From NCBI GenBank assembly GCA_902794395.1, contig CADBHB010000025.1, positions 1 through 59,155 of the forward strand: DNA of 59,155 bases, read 5' to 3'. This DNA is from an uncultured Ruminococcus sp. (GTDB taxonomy: Bacteria; Bacillota; Clostridia; Oscillospirales; Acutalibacteraceae). The notes below the pieces were generated by a model. It made no database searches and was not told where the DNA came from. It saw nothing but the letters and a program-made list of their open reading frames with translations. A program made the translations under genes and the position numbers. Shown piece after piece: positions 41,921 through 50,534 of this stretch (positions within the stretch are counted from its first letter, which is position 1; each line of letters starts with the position of its first letter).

Positions 41921-41937
41921 AAGGAAAGTTGAATAAT

Positions 41938-42032
41938 GCCTTATCAAGAGCGGCGGAGGGAACAGGCCCTGTGAAGCCCGGCAACCTGCATTGCAAGGTG
42001 CTAATTCCTGCGGTTTTACCGAAAGATGAGTG
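41938..42032 (+). ncRNA. SAM-I (S-box) riboswitch
   Basis: CTTATCAAGAGCGGCGGAGG opens the aptamer, then GGCCCTGTGAAGCCCGGCAA and GCAAGGTGCTAATTCC, ending near GAAAGATGAG. These are the conserved S-box elements. High SAM would favour the downstream terminator and lower SAM synthetase expression. Placement before metK fits. Confidence 0.95.
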
Positions 42033-42040
42033 GTTTGGAC

Positions 42041-42067
42041 GCCTTTCGGTCGAAGGGCGCTTATTTT
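42041..42067 (+). terminator. Expression-platform terminator of the SAM riboswitch
   Basis: GCCTTTCG (42041-42048) pairs with CGAAGGGC (42051-42058), followed by GCTTATTTTTT. Confidence 0.75.
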
Positions 42068-42095
42068 TTGTATTTTTTCAAAGGAGAATCAGAAT

Positions 42096-43274
42096 ATGGC
42101 GAAGTTTTTATTTACATCAGAATCCGTTACCGAGGGACATCCCGATAAGGTCTGCGACAAGATCTCGGACGCGGTGCTCGACAACATACTCGCTCAGGAC
42201 AGCAAGGCGCACGTAGCCTGCGAAACTACCGTTACCACCGGCGTGGTACATGTTATGGGTGAGATCACCACCACAGCCAATGTGGACATCGCCGCTATAG
42301 CTCGCGGCGTCATCGACGACATCGGTTACAACGATCCCTCCTACGGTTTTGACGCAAAAAGCTGCGCGGTGCTGACCTCTATGGACGCGCAGTCCGCGGA
42401 TATTGCCATGGGCGTTAACGAAAGCTACGAGCTCAAGGACGGCGAGGACGACGTCAACAACCAAATCGGCGCGGGCGACCAGGGCATGATGTTCGGTTAT
42501 GCCTGCAACGAGACTCCCGAGCTTATGCCCCTGCCCATTTCACTGGCTCACAGGCTCGCCCGTCAGCTCACCAAGGTTAGAAAGGACGGCACGCTTACAT
42601 ATCTGCGTCCCGACGGCAAAACCCAGGTCACTGTGGAATATGAGGACGGCAAGGCGGTTCGCGTTGACACCGTGGTAGTTTCCACCCAGCACGACCCCGA
42701 TGTTTCGCTGGAGCAGATCCGCCGTGATATGATCGAATATGTCATAAAGCCCATCATTCCCGAGGAGCTTTTAAAGGATACCAAGTTCTTTGTCAACCCC
42801 ACCGGCCGCTTTGTTATCGGCGGTCCCGTAGGAGACGCGGGTCTGACCGGCAGAAAGATCATTGTTGACACCTACGGCGGCTTCTCGCGTCACGGCGGCG
42901 GCGCGTTCAGCGGCAAGGACCCCACAAAGGTTGACCGCAGCGCGGCGTACTACGCGCGCTATATCGCCAAAAATGTGGTAGCGGCGGGTCTTGCCGAGAA
43001 GTGCGAGGTACAGCTTGCCTACGCTATCGGTGTGGCAAAGCCCGTGTCCGTAATGGTAGACGCCTTCGGCACCTCAAAATTCACCAATGAGCAGCTCGCG
43101 GACGCGGTCGGCAAGGTGTTTGACTGCCGCCCCAACTCCATAATCAACCAGCTTGAGCTGCAAAAGCCCCAGTATTACGATCTCGCCGCCTACGGTCACC
43201 TCGGCAGAGAGGATCTCGGAGTCAAGTGGGAGCAGACCGACAAGGTCGACGCGCTGCTGGCGGCAATAGAATAA
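42096..43274 (+). CDS. metK: S-adenosylmethionine synthetase
   Basis: 392 aa. Makes SAM from methionine and ATP. Signatures: [49 protein letters not shown] and [22 protein letters not shown] 42096 has AAAGGAGAA upstream; longer frames run through the riboswitch and are rejected. It is under S-box control and monocistronic. Confidence 0.97.
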   Translation: MAKFLFTSESVTEGHPDKVCDKISDAVLDNILAQDSKAHVACETTVTTGVVHVMGEITTTANVDIAAIARGVIDDIGYNDPSYGFDAKSCAVLTSMDAQSADIAMGVNESYELKDGEDDVNNQIGAGDQGMMFGYACNETPELMPLPISLAHRLARQLTKVRKDGTLTYLRPDGKTQVTVEYEDGKAVRVDTVVVSTQHDPDVSLEQIRRDMIEYVIKPIIPEELLKDTKFFVNPTGRFVIGGPVGDAGLTGRKIIVDTYGGFSRHGGGAFSGKDPTKVDRSAAYYARYIAKNVVAAGLAEKCEVQLAYAIGVAKPVSVMVDAFGTSKFTNEQLADAVGKVFDCRPNSIINQLELQKPQYYDLAAYGHLGREDLGVKWEQTDKVDALLAAIE

Positions 43275-43370
43275 GCCCGCGCTGTTGAGCGGGGCTTGAC
43301 AAAAGCGGCAGATATTATAATAAAAATAGAAAAAGGGCACTGCGTCAGCGGTTGCTCGGTTAATGGTATT

Positions 43371-43413
43371 AAAGAAACACCGTCAACTTTGCAGGTTGGG
43401 GCGGTGTTTCTTT
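43371..43413 (+). terminator. metK terminator
   Basis: AAAGAAACACCG (43371-43382) pairs with CGGTGTTTCTTT (43402-43413), then ATTTTG. Confidence 0.75.
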
Positions 43414-43490
43414 ATTTTGTAAAGAAAACGTCTTTGCTTATTTCTTGTGAAATATCTTGTAGCAGTGCTTGTCAAGAAAGAAAAAATCTA

Positions 43491-43518
43491 TTGACAAACC
43501 GCGAAAAACGCATATAAT
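43491..43518 (+). promoter_or_regulatory. ribU promoter
   Basis: TTGACA (43491-43496), 16-bp spacer, TATAAT (43513-43518), directly before the FMN riboswitch. Confidence 0.75.
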
Positions 43519-43530
43519 ATTATTGAAGGT

Positions 43531-43648
43531 TGTCTTCGGGGCGGAGTGAAATTCTCCACCGGTGGTGATAGTCCACGAACAGATCTAACGATCTGCCGAG
43601 CCTGCGCAATTCAGGCACCGACGGTTAAAGTCCGGATGAAAGAAGGCG
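43531..43648 (+). ncRNA. FMN riboswitch (RFN element)
   Basis: Conserved blocks: TCTTCGGGGCGGAGTGAAAT, CTCCACCGGTGGTGATAGTC, GCACCGACGGTTAAAGTCC, then GGATGAAAGAAGG. FMN binding is expected to shut off the riboflavin transporter downstream. Confidence 0.95.
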
Positions 43649-43681
43649 CGTTTGCCGTTTTAGGCTTTTTTTCGCGTGACC

Positions 43682-43710
43682 GCCCCGTTGCTTTTGCAGC
43701 GGGGCTTTTT
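43682..43710 (+). terminator. Expression-platform terminator of the FMN riboswitch
   Basis: GCCCCGTTGC (43682-43691), loop TTTT, GCAGCGGGGC (43696-43705), then TTTTT. Confidence 0.8.
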
Positions 43711-43748
43711 CCGTATTCAGCCTTTAATTATTTAAAGGAGTTGTTGTT

Positions 43749-44420
43749 ATGACGACAAAATCAACCGACAAAATCAAAATGCTTTCCATCACGGCTATGC
43801 TCACAGCGCTTGCCGTCGCCGCGGACTTCTTTCTGAGGATCCCCAACATCGGCGGATTTCTCACCTATGAGCCGAAGGACGTCATCATCACCATCGGCGC
43901 CTTTATCTACGGACCCGTTATCGGCCTGATAATGGCGCTGGTCACCTGCCTGATCGAGATGGTGACAGTCAGCTCTACGGGCTTCATCGGATTGCTGATG
44001 AACTTTCTCGCGTCCGCGATGTTCGTGGGTGTGGCGTCCGTCATCTATTACCGCAAAAAGACCATGCCTCGCGCCATCATAGGACTGGGTTCGGGCGCAG
44101 CTGCCATGATAGCGGTGATGCTGTTGTGGAACTACATTATGACGCCTATCTATATGGGCGCGCCCCGCGAGATGGTTGTGGCGCTAATGCTGCCGCTGCT
44201 GCTTCCCTTCAACGCTATCAAGGCGGGACTGAACGCCGCACTGGTGCTGTTCCTTTACAAGCCCGTTGTTACGGCGCTTCGCAAATCAAAGCTCATCCCG
44301 ACCCGCGAAAGCAACGACAGCGCCAACAAAAAGGGCAACACCGTTATTGTCGCGGTGGTGTCGGCGCTTGCGGTCGCCACGATGATCCTGGTGCTGTTGA
44401 TTTTCGCGAAGATTATCTGA
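43749..44420 (+). CDS. ribU: Riboflavin ECF transporter S component
   Basis: 223 aa with about six membrane helices. RibU-type features: AMLTALAVAADFFLR, LTYEPKDVIITIGAFIYGP and LIMALVTCLIEMV. It binds riboflavin outside and needs the shared EcfAA'T module, which is not in this window. The FMN riboswitch upstream supports the substrate. AAAGGAG precedes the ATG. The C-terminus has an extra basic loop and one added helix (~200-223). Confidence 0.93.
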   Translation: MTTKSTDKIKMLSITAMLTALAVAADFFLRIPNIGGFLTYEPKDVIITIGAFIYGPVIGLIMALVTCLIEMVTVSSTGFIGLLMNFLASAMFVGVASVIYYRKKTMPRAIIGLGSGAAAMIAVMLLWNYIMTPIYMGAPREMVVALMLPLLLPFNAIKAGLNAALVLFLYKPVVTALRKSKLIPTRESNDSANKKGNTVIVAVVSALAVATMILVLLIFAKII

Positions 44421-44424
44421 CGGG

Positions 44425-44453
44425 TTGACAGTACACGACAAACTTGCTATAAT
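44425..44453 (+). promoter_or_regulatory. folT promoter
   Basis: TTGACA (44425-44430), 17-bp spacer, TATAAT (44448-44453). Confidence 0.8.
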
Positions 44454-44470
44454 ATGCACGATAAAAGTTC

Positions 44471-44578
44471 ACAGAGTAGAGTCTGACGCGTTACAGTGTC
44501 CCGCGGACGGGGAGTTGCCGCAGGAACGAAGGATATGCTTCCGCGATGTCAGGTTCGCATCCCGCTGTTGCTTTGGAG
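44471..44578 (+). ncRNA. Tetrahydrofolate (THF) riboswitch
   Basis: AGAGTAGAGTCTGACGCGTT near the 5' end, then GGAACGAAGGATATGCTTCC, and the 3' GGTTCGCATCCCGCTGT. These fit the folT/THF-I consensus, including the terminal ACAG/CTGT helix. It precedes a folT-type gene. Confidence 0.88.
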
Positions 44579-44588
44579 AGAGTATTCA

Positions 44589-44615
44589 GGCGGGCGTTTG
44601 CCCGCCATTTTCTTT
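44589..44615 (+). terminator. Terminator hairpin after the THF aptamer
   Basis: GGCGGGC (44589-44595), loop GTTT, GCCCGCC (44600-44606), then ATTTTCTTTT. Confidence 0.75.
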
Positions 44616-44648
44616 TCGGAGCACCTCCGGGCATAGGGGGTAAAAAAA

Positions 44649-45215
44649 TTGTCACCGGTAAAATCACTGAAAAATTCTTTTTCCGAATTAAAAAAGCTGC
44701 AATCCCTTGTTATTATCGCCATGCTGCTGGCGCTGCGCGTGGTGCTGGGTATTTTTGCCAATCCTACGCTGGCACTGTTCGGCAACGCCGTCAAAATCAG
44801 CGGCGCCTTCCTGCCTATAGCTGTGGCGGGCGCGATGTTCGGCCCCATACCCGCGCTGCTGGTCGGCGCACTGGGCGATGTCATCTCGTTTTTGTTGGCG
44901 CCCACCGGCACCTATTTCCCGGGCTTCACCATCAGCGGAGCGCTGACGGGCTTGATTTACGGCTTTTTTCTGTATAAGAATAAAATCACCCTGCCGCGAG
45001 TTATAACAGCGTGGACGGTTAATGCTTTGACGGTAGAAACCTTCCTCGCCGCGTACTGGCTGTTCTTACTGTACAGCGGCGGTATGGGCAGATCGTATAA
45101 CGCATGGCTGCTTTCCCGTTTGATAAGCGAAGGCATCAAGTGTGTGCCCGAGATACTAATAATCTACGGCGCCGGCAGGTTGATCTGCACGGCGGAAAAG
45201 AAGATGGCAAAATAG
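44649..45215 (+). CDS. folT: Folate ECF transporter S component
   Basis: 188 aa, six-helix S-component (LVIIAMLLALRVVLGIFA, FLPIAVAGAMFGPIPALLVG, GDVISFLLAPTGTYFPGF). FolT-type, in line with the THF riboswitch. TTG 44649 has GGGGG 8 nt upstream. It would share the EcfAA'T module with RibU; none is present here. Confidence 0.9.
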   Translation: MSPVKSLKNSFSELKKLQSLVIIAMLLALRVVLGIFANPTLALFGNAVKISGAFLPIAVAGAMFGPIPALLVGALGDVISFLLAPTGTYFPGFTISGALTGLIYGFFLYKNKITLPRVITAWTVNALTVETFLAAYWLFLLYSGGMGRSYNAWLLSRLISEGIKCVPEILIIYGAGRLICTAEKKMAK

Positions 45216-45234
45216 AAAAACAAGAAAAACAAAG

Positions 45235-45268
45235 AACCGACACCACTGATGTGATGTCGGTTTTTTTA
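45235..45268. terminator. Terminator between folT and rny
   Basis: AACCGACA (45235-45242) pairs with TGTCGGTT (45255-45262), then TTTTT on the plus strand; the A-rich left flank gives U residues to the minus-strand rny transcript. Confidence 0.8.
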
Positions 45269-45283
45269 ACGATAGTGAAAAGA

Positions 45284-46843
45284 TTATTTGGCAAATTCCG
45301 CGGCGCGGCTTTCTCGGATGATATTGACCTTGATCTGTCCGGGATACTCCAGCTCCTCCTCGATCTTTTTGCAGATCTCTCTGGCGAGGGGAACCATGCG
45401 CTCGTCGTTTACCACTTCGGGCTTGACCATTACGCGCACCTCGCGGCCCGCCTGAATGGCGTAGCAGTTGTCAACTCCGTTGAAGGAGGAAGCGACCTCC
45501 TCAAGCTTTTGCAGACGCTTGATGTAGTTTTCAACGTTTTCGCGTCTGGCTCCGGGTCTGGCGGCAGACAGCGCGTCGGCGGCCTGGACCAGGATAGCGA
45601 CGATAGTCTTTGCTTCCACGTCGCCGTGGTGGGCGTGGATAGCGTGGATGACCGCGTCGCTCTCTTTATACTTTCTGGCGAGGTCCACACCGATCTGGAT
45701 GTGGGTGCCCTCGACCTCATGGTCAATGGATTTACCAATATCATGCAGCAGACCCGCGCGCTTTGCAAGGGTGGGGTCGAGTCCCAGCTCGCTCGCCATC
45801 ATGCCCGCGAGATACGCTACCTCGATAGAGTGCTTCAATACATTTTGACCGTAGCTGGTGCGGTAACGCAGACGTCCCAGCAGCTTTACAAGCTCGGGAT
45901 GGATATTGTGTATGCCTAACTCCAGCACGGCGCGCTCGCCGTCCTTCTTGATCGCAGCGTCCACCTCGCGGCGTGCCCGCTCGATGGTCTCTTCGATCCT
46001 GGCGGGATGTATCCTGCCGTCGGAAATAAGTCTTTCCAAAGCGATACGCGCCACCTCGCGCCGCACGGGCTCGAAGCAGGAAAGGGTGATCGCTTCGGGT
46101 GTGTCGTCGATAATCAGGTCTACACCCGTGAGTGTTTCTATCGCGCGGATGTTTCTGCCTTCTCTGCCGATGATGCGTCCCTTCATTTCGTCATTGGGAA
46201 GGGGAACGACCGATATGGTCGCTTCAGCCACATATTCGGCGGCAAGCTTTTGGATGGAAAGCGAAATGATATTTCTGGCTTTCTCGTCGGATTCTTCTTT
46301 TAACTGCTCCTGATATTCCATGATCTTCACGGATTTTTCGTGAGTCAGCTCGTTTTCCAATTGGGAGAGTAAGTAGGCCTTCGCCTGCTCGGCGGTATAA
46401 CCCGAGATCTTTTCGAGCATCTCAAACTGGCTTTTCTTGAGGGCTTCTACCTCTTCAAGCTTTTTGTCAGCTTCCTTGATTTTCTTGGCAGCTTTTTCGT
46501 CCTTCTTCTCTACGTTATCCAGCTTGCGGTCCAAGGTTTCTTCCTTTTGCTGGATGCGGCGTTCCTGACGCTGTACCTCGCGGCGGCGGTCGGCGATCTC
46601 CTTTTCGCTTTCCGTGCGGAAGCGGTGAACCTCTTCCTTGCCTTCAAGCACCAGTTCCTTCTTTTTTGCCTCGGCGGTCTTCATCGCGTCTGACACAATG
46701 CGCTTAGCCTCGTCTTCGGCACTGCCTATCTCCTTTTCCGCGGTATTCTTGCGGACGGCGATACCGATAAATATGCCTATAACGCCTGCCGCCAGCGCGG
46801 CTGCTGCGAGAATCAAAACAAAAACTGCAGTGTTTATCCACAT
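45284..46843 (-). CDS. rny: Ribonuclease Y
   Basis: 519 aa, full length. Membrane-anchored endoribonuclease that starts mRNA decay. N-terminal helix (~5-28, [19 protein letters not shown]), long charged coiled coil (~30-205), KH domain ([17 protein letters not shown]) and HD domain ([29 protein letters not shown]). All catalytic HD residues are visible. GGAGG is about 12 nt before the ATG. Confidence 0.96.
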   Translation of the reverse strand: MWINTAVFVLILAAAALAAGVIGIFIGIAVRKNTAEKEIGSAEDEAKRIVSDAMKTAEAKKKELVLEGKEEVHRFRTESEKEIADRRREVQRQERRIQQKEETLDRKLDNVEKKDEKAAKKIKEADKKLEEVEALKKSQFEMLEKISGYTAEQAKAYLLSQLENELTHEKSVKIMEYQEQLKEESDEKARNIISLSIQKLAAEYVAEATISVVPLPNDEMKGRIIGREGRNIRAIETLTGVDLIIDDTPEAITLSCFEPVRREVARIALERLISDGRIHPARIEETIERARREVDAAIKKDGERAVLELGIHNIHPELVKLLGRLRYRTSYGQNVLKHSIEVAYLAGMMASELGLDPTLAKRAGLLHDIGKSIDHEVEGTHIQIGVDLARKYKESDAVIHAIHAHHGDVEAKTIVAILVQAADALSAARPGARRENVENYIKRLQKLEEVASSFNGVDNCYAIQAGREVRVMVKPEVVNDERMVPLAREICKKIEEELEYPGQIKVNIIRESRAAEFAK

Positions 46844-47035
46844 CTCCCTGACACCTCCTTGTTCTTTGGTTTTTTGAAATTTTGACAGCTTTCATCAAAA
46901 CAAAACCTTTGGGGTGCCGTTACTTTTCAAGATATTCAATTTTAACAAAAATATACAATATTTTTTAAAAGCAAAAAATGCAAATAATGTTATTAAAAAA
47001 TATCTATATATAACGGCTCCCGAAAGAGTCTGATT

Positions 47036-47112
47036 AAAAAAAGCAAATTATGACGCTTCAACGGCAACCCATCAAAGGTCATCTTTTTGCAAACCCCATA
47101 GTTATGGAGCTT
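47036..47112 (-). ncRNA. Candidate small RNA or rny leader attenuator
   Basis: On the minus strand, a transcript starting near 47112 would hold a small CCAT/ATGG hairpin, then a long stem (plus 47043-47090: GCAAA/TTTGC, ATGAC/GTCAT, CTTTGA/TTGAAG) followed by seven U (plus 47036-47042). There is no ORF. I recognise no Rfam family. Read-through would reach rny ~200 nt further on. Confidence 0.45.
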
Positions 47113-47118
47113 AATGTC

Positions 47119-47147
47119 ATTTTATAATAAAATCAACTGATTGTCAA
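47119..47147 (-). promoter_or_regulatory. Promoter of the candidate small RNA / rny
   Basis: On the minus strand: TTGACA (plus 47142-47147), 17-bp spacer, TAAAAT (plus 47119-47124). An excellent -35. Confidence 0.7.
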
Positions 47148-47326
47148 TAACTTTAGTAGTGATTTTTGCAAAAAAAGCAAGACATACACAAACTGTTTTG
47201 GGGTCAAAACACCGCCTCGGGCAGCCAAAAGAGCGCCGCGGCGAGATTCTTTGGGGGAGAAAAGCCGCAAAAACTGTGAAGAGCGGAAAAAATTTCATTT
47301 TTTCTCGTTAATTTTTTAGCAAACTA

Positions 47327-47355
47327 TTGAAGAAATGAAAAAAATGTAATATAAT
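47327..47355 (+). promoter_or_regulatory. gap promoter
   Basis: TTGAAG (47327-47332), 17-bp spacer, TATAAT (47350-47355). Confidence 0.75.
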
Positions 47356-47387
47356 AAAGTTACCTTAAATTTTAGGAGGAATTTTTT

Positions 47388-48428
47388 ATGTCAGTAAAAG
47401 TTGCAATTAACGGCTTCGGTCGTATCGGACGTCTGGCCTTCCGTCAGATGTTCGGCGCAGAGGGTTATGAGGTAGTCGCTATCAACGATCTTACCGATCC
47501 CAAGATGCTCGCTAACCTGCTCAAGTATCAGAAGGGCTACTGCGGCACCATCGGCGAGAACCTGCACACTGTTGAGGCAGGCGAAGGCTCCATCATCGTT
47601 GACGGCAAGGAAATCACCATTTACGCTAAGCCCAACGCTGCCGAGCTGCCCTGGGGCGAGCTGGGTGTAGACGTTGTTCTCGAGTGCACAGGCTTCTATT
47701 GCTCCAAGGCTAAGAGCCAGGCTCACATCGACGCAGGCGCCAAGAAGGTCGTTATTTCCGCTCCCGCAGGCAACGATCTTCCCACCATCGTATTCAGCGT
47801 TAACGAGGGCACCCTCACCGCTGAGGACACCATCATCTCCGCTGCTTCCTGCACCACCAACTGCCTTGCTCCCATGGCAGACGCGCTCAACAAGTTCGCT
47901 CCCATCCAGAGCGGTATCATGAGCACCATCCACGCTTACACCGGCGACCAGATGATCCTCGACGGTCCTCACAGAAAGGGCGACCTCAGAAGAGCAAGAG
48001 CCGGCGCTGCCAACATCGTTCCCAACTCCACCGGTGCTGCTAAGGCTATCGGTCTGGTTATCCCCGAGCTCAACGGCAAGCTCATCGGCTCCGCGCAGCG
48101 TGTACCTGTTCCCACAGGCTCCACCACCATCCTCACCGCTGTTGTAAAGGGCACCGACGTTACCGTTGACGGCATCAACGCCGCTATGAAGGCTGCCGCT
48201 TCCGAGTCCTTCGGCTACAACGAGGATCCCATCGTTTCTTCCGACGTTATCGGTATGAGATACGGCTCCCTGTTCGACGCTACCCAGACCATGGTTGCGA
48301 AGATCGCCGACGATCTCTATGAAGTACAGGTAGTTTCCTGGTACGACAACGAGAACTCCTACACCAGCCAGATGGTAAGAACCATCAAGTACTTCGCTGA
48401 GCTGGACAAGACCCTCGCTGAGGACTGA
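47388..48428 (+). CDS. gap: Glyceraldehyde-3-phosphate dehydrogenase
   Basis: 346 aa. NAD-dependent glycolytic oxidation. NAD motif [14 protein letters not shown] at the N-terminus; catalytic Cys155 in [56 protein letters not shown] lies 8 nt before the ATG. The codons are strongly biased, as in a highly expressed gene. It has its own terminator. Confidence 0.97.
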   Translation: MSVKVAINGFGRIGRLAFRQMFGAEGYEVVAINDLTDPKMLANLLKYQKGYCGTIGENLHTVEAGEGSIIVDGKEITIYAKPNAAELPWGELGVDVVLECTGFYCSKAKSQAHIDAGAKKVVISAPAGNDLPTIVFSVNEGTLTAEDTIISAASCTTNCLAPMADALNKFAPIQSGIMSTIHAYTGDQMILDGPHRKGDLRRARAGAANIVPNSTGAAKAIGLVIPELNGKLIGSAQRVPVPTGSTTILTAVVKGTDVTVDGINAAMKAAASESFGYNEDPIVSSDVIGMRYGSLFDATQTMVAKIADDLYEVQVVSWYDNENSYTSQMVRTIKYFAELDKTLAED

Positions 48429-48465
48429 TCCGTTTCCGGACCCAATATAAGCTACAGTTAACAGA

Positions 48466-48494
48466 AGCGCGTCTCGTTTGAGGCGCGCTTTTTG
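48466..48494 (+). terminator. gap terminator
   Basis: AGCGCGTCTC (48466-48475), loop GTTT, GAGGCGCGCT (48480-48489), then TTTTTG. Confidence 0.85.
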
Positions 48495-48523
48495 TCGAAT
48501 ACGGAAAGAATCCGTCCTGTCTG

Positions 48524-48551
48524 TTGACAGATAGCCGTAAAATGTTATAAT
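48524..48551 (+). promoter_or_regulatory. Promoter of FN3 gene 1
   Basis: TTGACA (48524-48529), 16-bp spacer, TATAAT (48546-48551). A leader of about 85 nt follows. Confidence 0.75.
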
Positions 48552-48642
48552 AGGGGTATTAACTATCTATTACTATTATCAAGTGAAACCCGTTAACATC
48601 TGTTATAAGTGTTTTATAAAATAGTATAAAGGGAGTATTCCT

Positions 48643-50337
48643 ATGAAAAAAACAGTTTCCCTCGTTCTGACGCTGCTGCTCATCATAGGAGCGCTGGCGA
48701 TACCCGCCGCCGCTTCGGCAGCGGGCAAGGACAACCTTACCGTTAAACTTACATCTAACTTTTTCCCCGAGGCCTCCGCGGTCTACACCGATTTGTCGCG
48801 GTTTGAGGATGAAAACGGCGATGTTTTTGTAACGGCGCAGTTCAAGCTGGCGGCGCCCGGCAAGTGCCTGGTCGCTATCGATATTGATGAACTGACCTGG
48901 GACGCCTCTGTTTTGGAGTGGCAGGAAAGCTATAATTACTACGGCAGCGGCAGAAGCCGCGTGCTCAATGTGTTCCCCTTCGCTACGGAAAACGGCGGCG
49001 GCGCCGGAATATACTCCTGCAAGGTGAACAACGGCAAGGGCAGACTGGTGGCGAACTTTTCCTCTGTCATGCCCGCCATGCCCGGTTATAAAGAGGGCGG
49101 ACTGCCGGTTACGGCTGTCAAAGCGGTGTTCAAGGTGCTCAACCGCTCCGCCGGTACAACTACCGTCAACTGCAATATGGATACGGTGATGCTCTGCGAC
49201 GAAACCGCCGCCATAGGTTACGGACAGTACAACCCTATCTCCGGCTGCGAAATCAACGAGCACGACTACAGGCTAATGACCTACAGCACCTCGGTTTATC
49301 CGCCTTCTCAGCAGAAAACCACCGTGACCCTCGCCAACAAAAGTAACGGCATCCGCGCCGAATGGCAGGCTGTAGACGGCGCGACAGGCTATATCGTGTA
49401 TTATCGCGAAGCTTCCCAAAGCCAATGGTCTCAGGCGGAGACCCGAAACACCTACTATCCGCTGCTTGATCTCACGGCGGGCGCGCAGTACGCCGTGCAG
49501 GTGCAGCCTGTGTTTGACGGCGAGGTCGGCGCGTATTCCTCGGTTAGCCGTCTGGTGTATGTGCCGCAGGTAAAGCCCGCCATAAAGCTCATAAACAAAA
49601 GCAACGGCATCCGCGCCGAATGGCAGCCGACTGCCGGTGCTACTAAGTATATCGTGTATTATAAGAAGTCGGGTGACAGCCAATGGTCGTCGGCGACCAC
49701 TGCCAACACCTACTATCCGCTGCTGCATCTCACGGCAGGCGCGCAGTACGCGGCGCAGCTGCAACCCGTGTTCGGCGAGGCGAAGGGACTGTATTCCTCG
49801 GTTAGCCGCCTGGTGTATATACCTCAGGTCAAGCCCGCGGTGAAGCTGATAAACAAAAGCAACGGCATCCGCGCCGAATGGCAGTCGATCTCCGGCGTGT
49901 CGAAGTACATCGTCTACTATAAAAAGAGCACCGACAGCAAGTGGTCGTCGGCGACCACGGCGAATACCTACTATCCGCTGCTGAAGATCACGGCGGGCAA
50001 TCAGTACGCCGTACAGGTACAGCCGGTGTTCGGCAGCGTCAAGGGACTGTATTCCGCAGTTAGCCGTCTGGTGTATATCCCGCAGGTTAAGCCTGTGGTG
50101 ACGCTTTCGGTGAAGTCCAACGGCATCCGCGCCGAGTGGAAGGCTGTCGAGGGCGCTACCCGATATATCGTCTATTATAAGGAGACCGCCGCGTCGCAGT
50201 GGTCATCCGCCGTAACAGCCAACCGCTACTTCCCGCTGCTGGGACTCACCAAGGGCGTGAAGTACAGCGTACAGCTGCAGCCTTTGTTCAACAACGAAAA
50301 GGGTTTGTTTTCCAAGGTCGCGAGCATAGTATATTGA
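48643..50337 (+). CDS. Secreted cohesin-like + fibronectin type III protein (FN3-1)
   Basis: 564 aa. Signal peptide to ~28 (LVLTLLLIIGALAIPAAASA), then a ~195-aa domain of cohesin-like beta pattern (VTAQFKLAAPGKCLVAIDID, LTWDASVLEWQ, VKAVFKVLNRSAGTT). Four FN3 repeats follow, each starting near NKSNGIRAEW and ending near GLYSSVSRLVY. There is no sorting signal or membrane anchor, so it is probably released or bound by partners. It is the first of three tandem FN3 genes. The cohesin-like call is tentative. Confidence 0.7.
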   Translation: MKKTVSLVLTLLLIIGALAIPAAASAAGKDNLTVKLTSNFFPEASAVYTDLSRFEDENGDVFVTAQFKLAAPGKCLVAIDIDELTWDASVLEWQESYNYYGSGRSRVLNVFPFATENGGGAGIYSCKVNNGKGRLVANFSSVMPAMPGYKEGGLPVTAVKAVFKVLNRSAGTTTVNCNMDTVMLCDETAAIGYGQYNPISGCEINEHDYRLMTYSTSVYPPSQQKTTVTLANKSNGIRAEWQAVDGATGYIVYYREASQSQWSQAETRNTYYPLLDLTAGAQYAVQVQPVFDGEVGAYSSVSRLVYVPQVKPAIKLINKSNGIRAEWQPTAGATKYIVYYKKSGDSQWSSATTANTYYPLLHLTAGAQYAAQLQPVFGEAKGLYSSVSRLVYIPQVKPAVKLINKSNGIRAEWQSISGVSKYIVYYKKSTDSKWSSATTANTYYPLLKITAGNQYAVQVQPVFGSVKGLYSAVSRLVYIPQVKPVVTLSVKSNGIRAEWKAVEGATRYIVYYKETAASQWSSAVTANRYFPLLGLTKGVKYSVQLQPLFNNEKGLFSKVASIVY

Positions 50338-50345
50338 TCCCGATT

Positions 50346-50378
50346 AAAAGACGTGCTTCTTCGGAGGCACGTCTTTTT
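50346..50378 (+). terminator. Terminator of FN3-1
   Basis: AAAAGACGTGC (50346-50356) pairs with GCACGTCTTTT (50367-50377), then TTG. Confidence 0.8.
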
Positions 50379-50437
50379 GGATTATACGCAGCCTTTCAGA
50401 GTTATAGGTCGTGCTCTGTGCAAATTTACCGAAAATA

Positions 50438-50466
50438 TTGACAAAGATATGCCTGAATGTTAAAAT
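50438..50466 (+). promoter_or_regulatory. Promoter of FN3-2
   Basis: TTGACA (50438-50443), 17-bp spacer, TAAAAT (50461-50466). Near-identical layout to the FN3-3 promoter. Confidence 0.8.
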
Positions 50467-50479
50467 GTTTTTATTAAAT

Positions 50480-50492
50480 GACCCTCAGGGTC
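50480..50492 (+). other. Conserved leader hairpin of FN3-2
   Basis: GACCC-TCA-GGGTC, a 5-bp stem about 14 nt after the -10. The same GACCC/GGGTC hairpin occurs in the FN3-3 leader (52364-52376), where TTTT follows it. Confidence 0.5.
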
Positions 50493-50534
50493 TATTAAAA
50501 ACATTATTATTATACTTTTCGAGGAGGTACCGAA

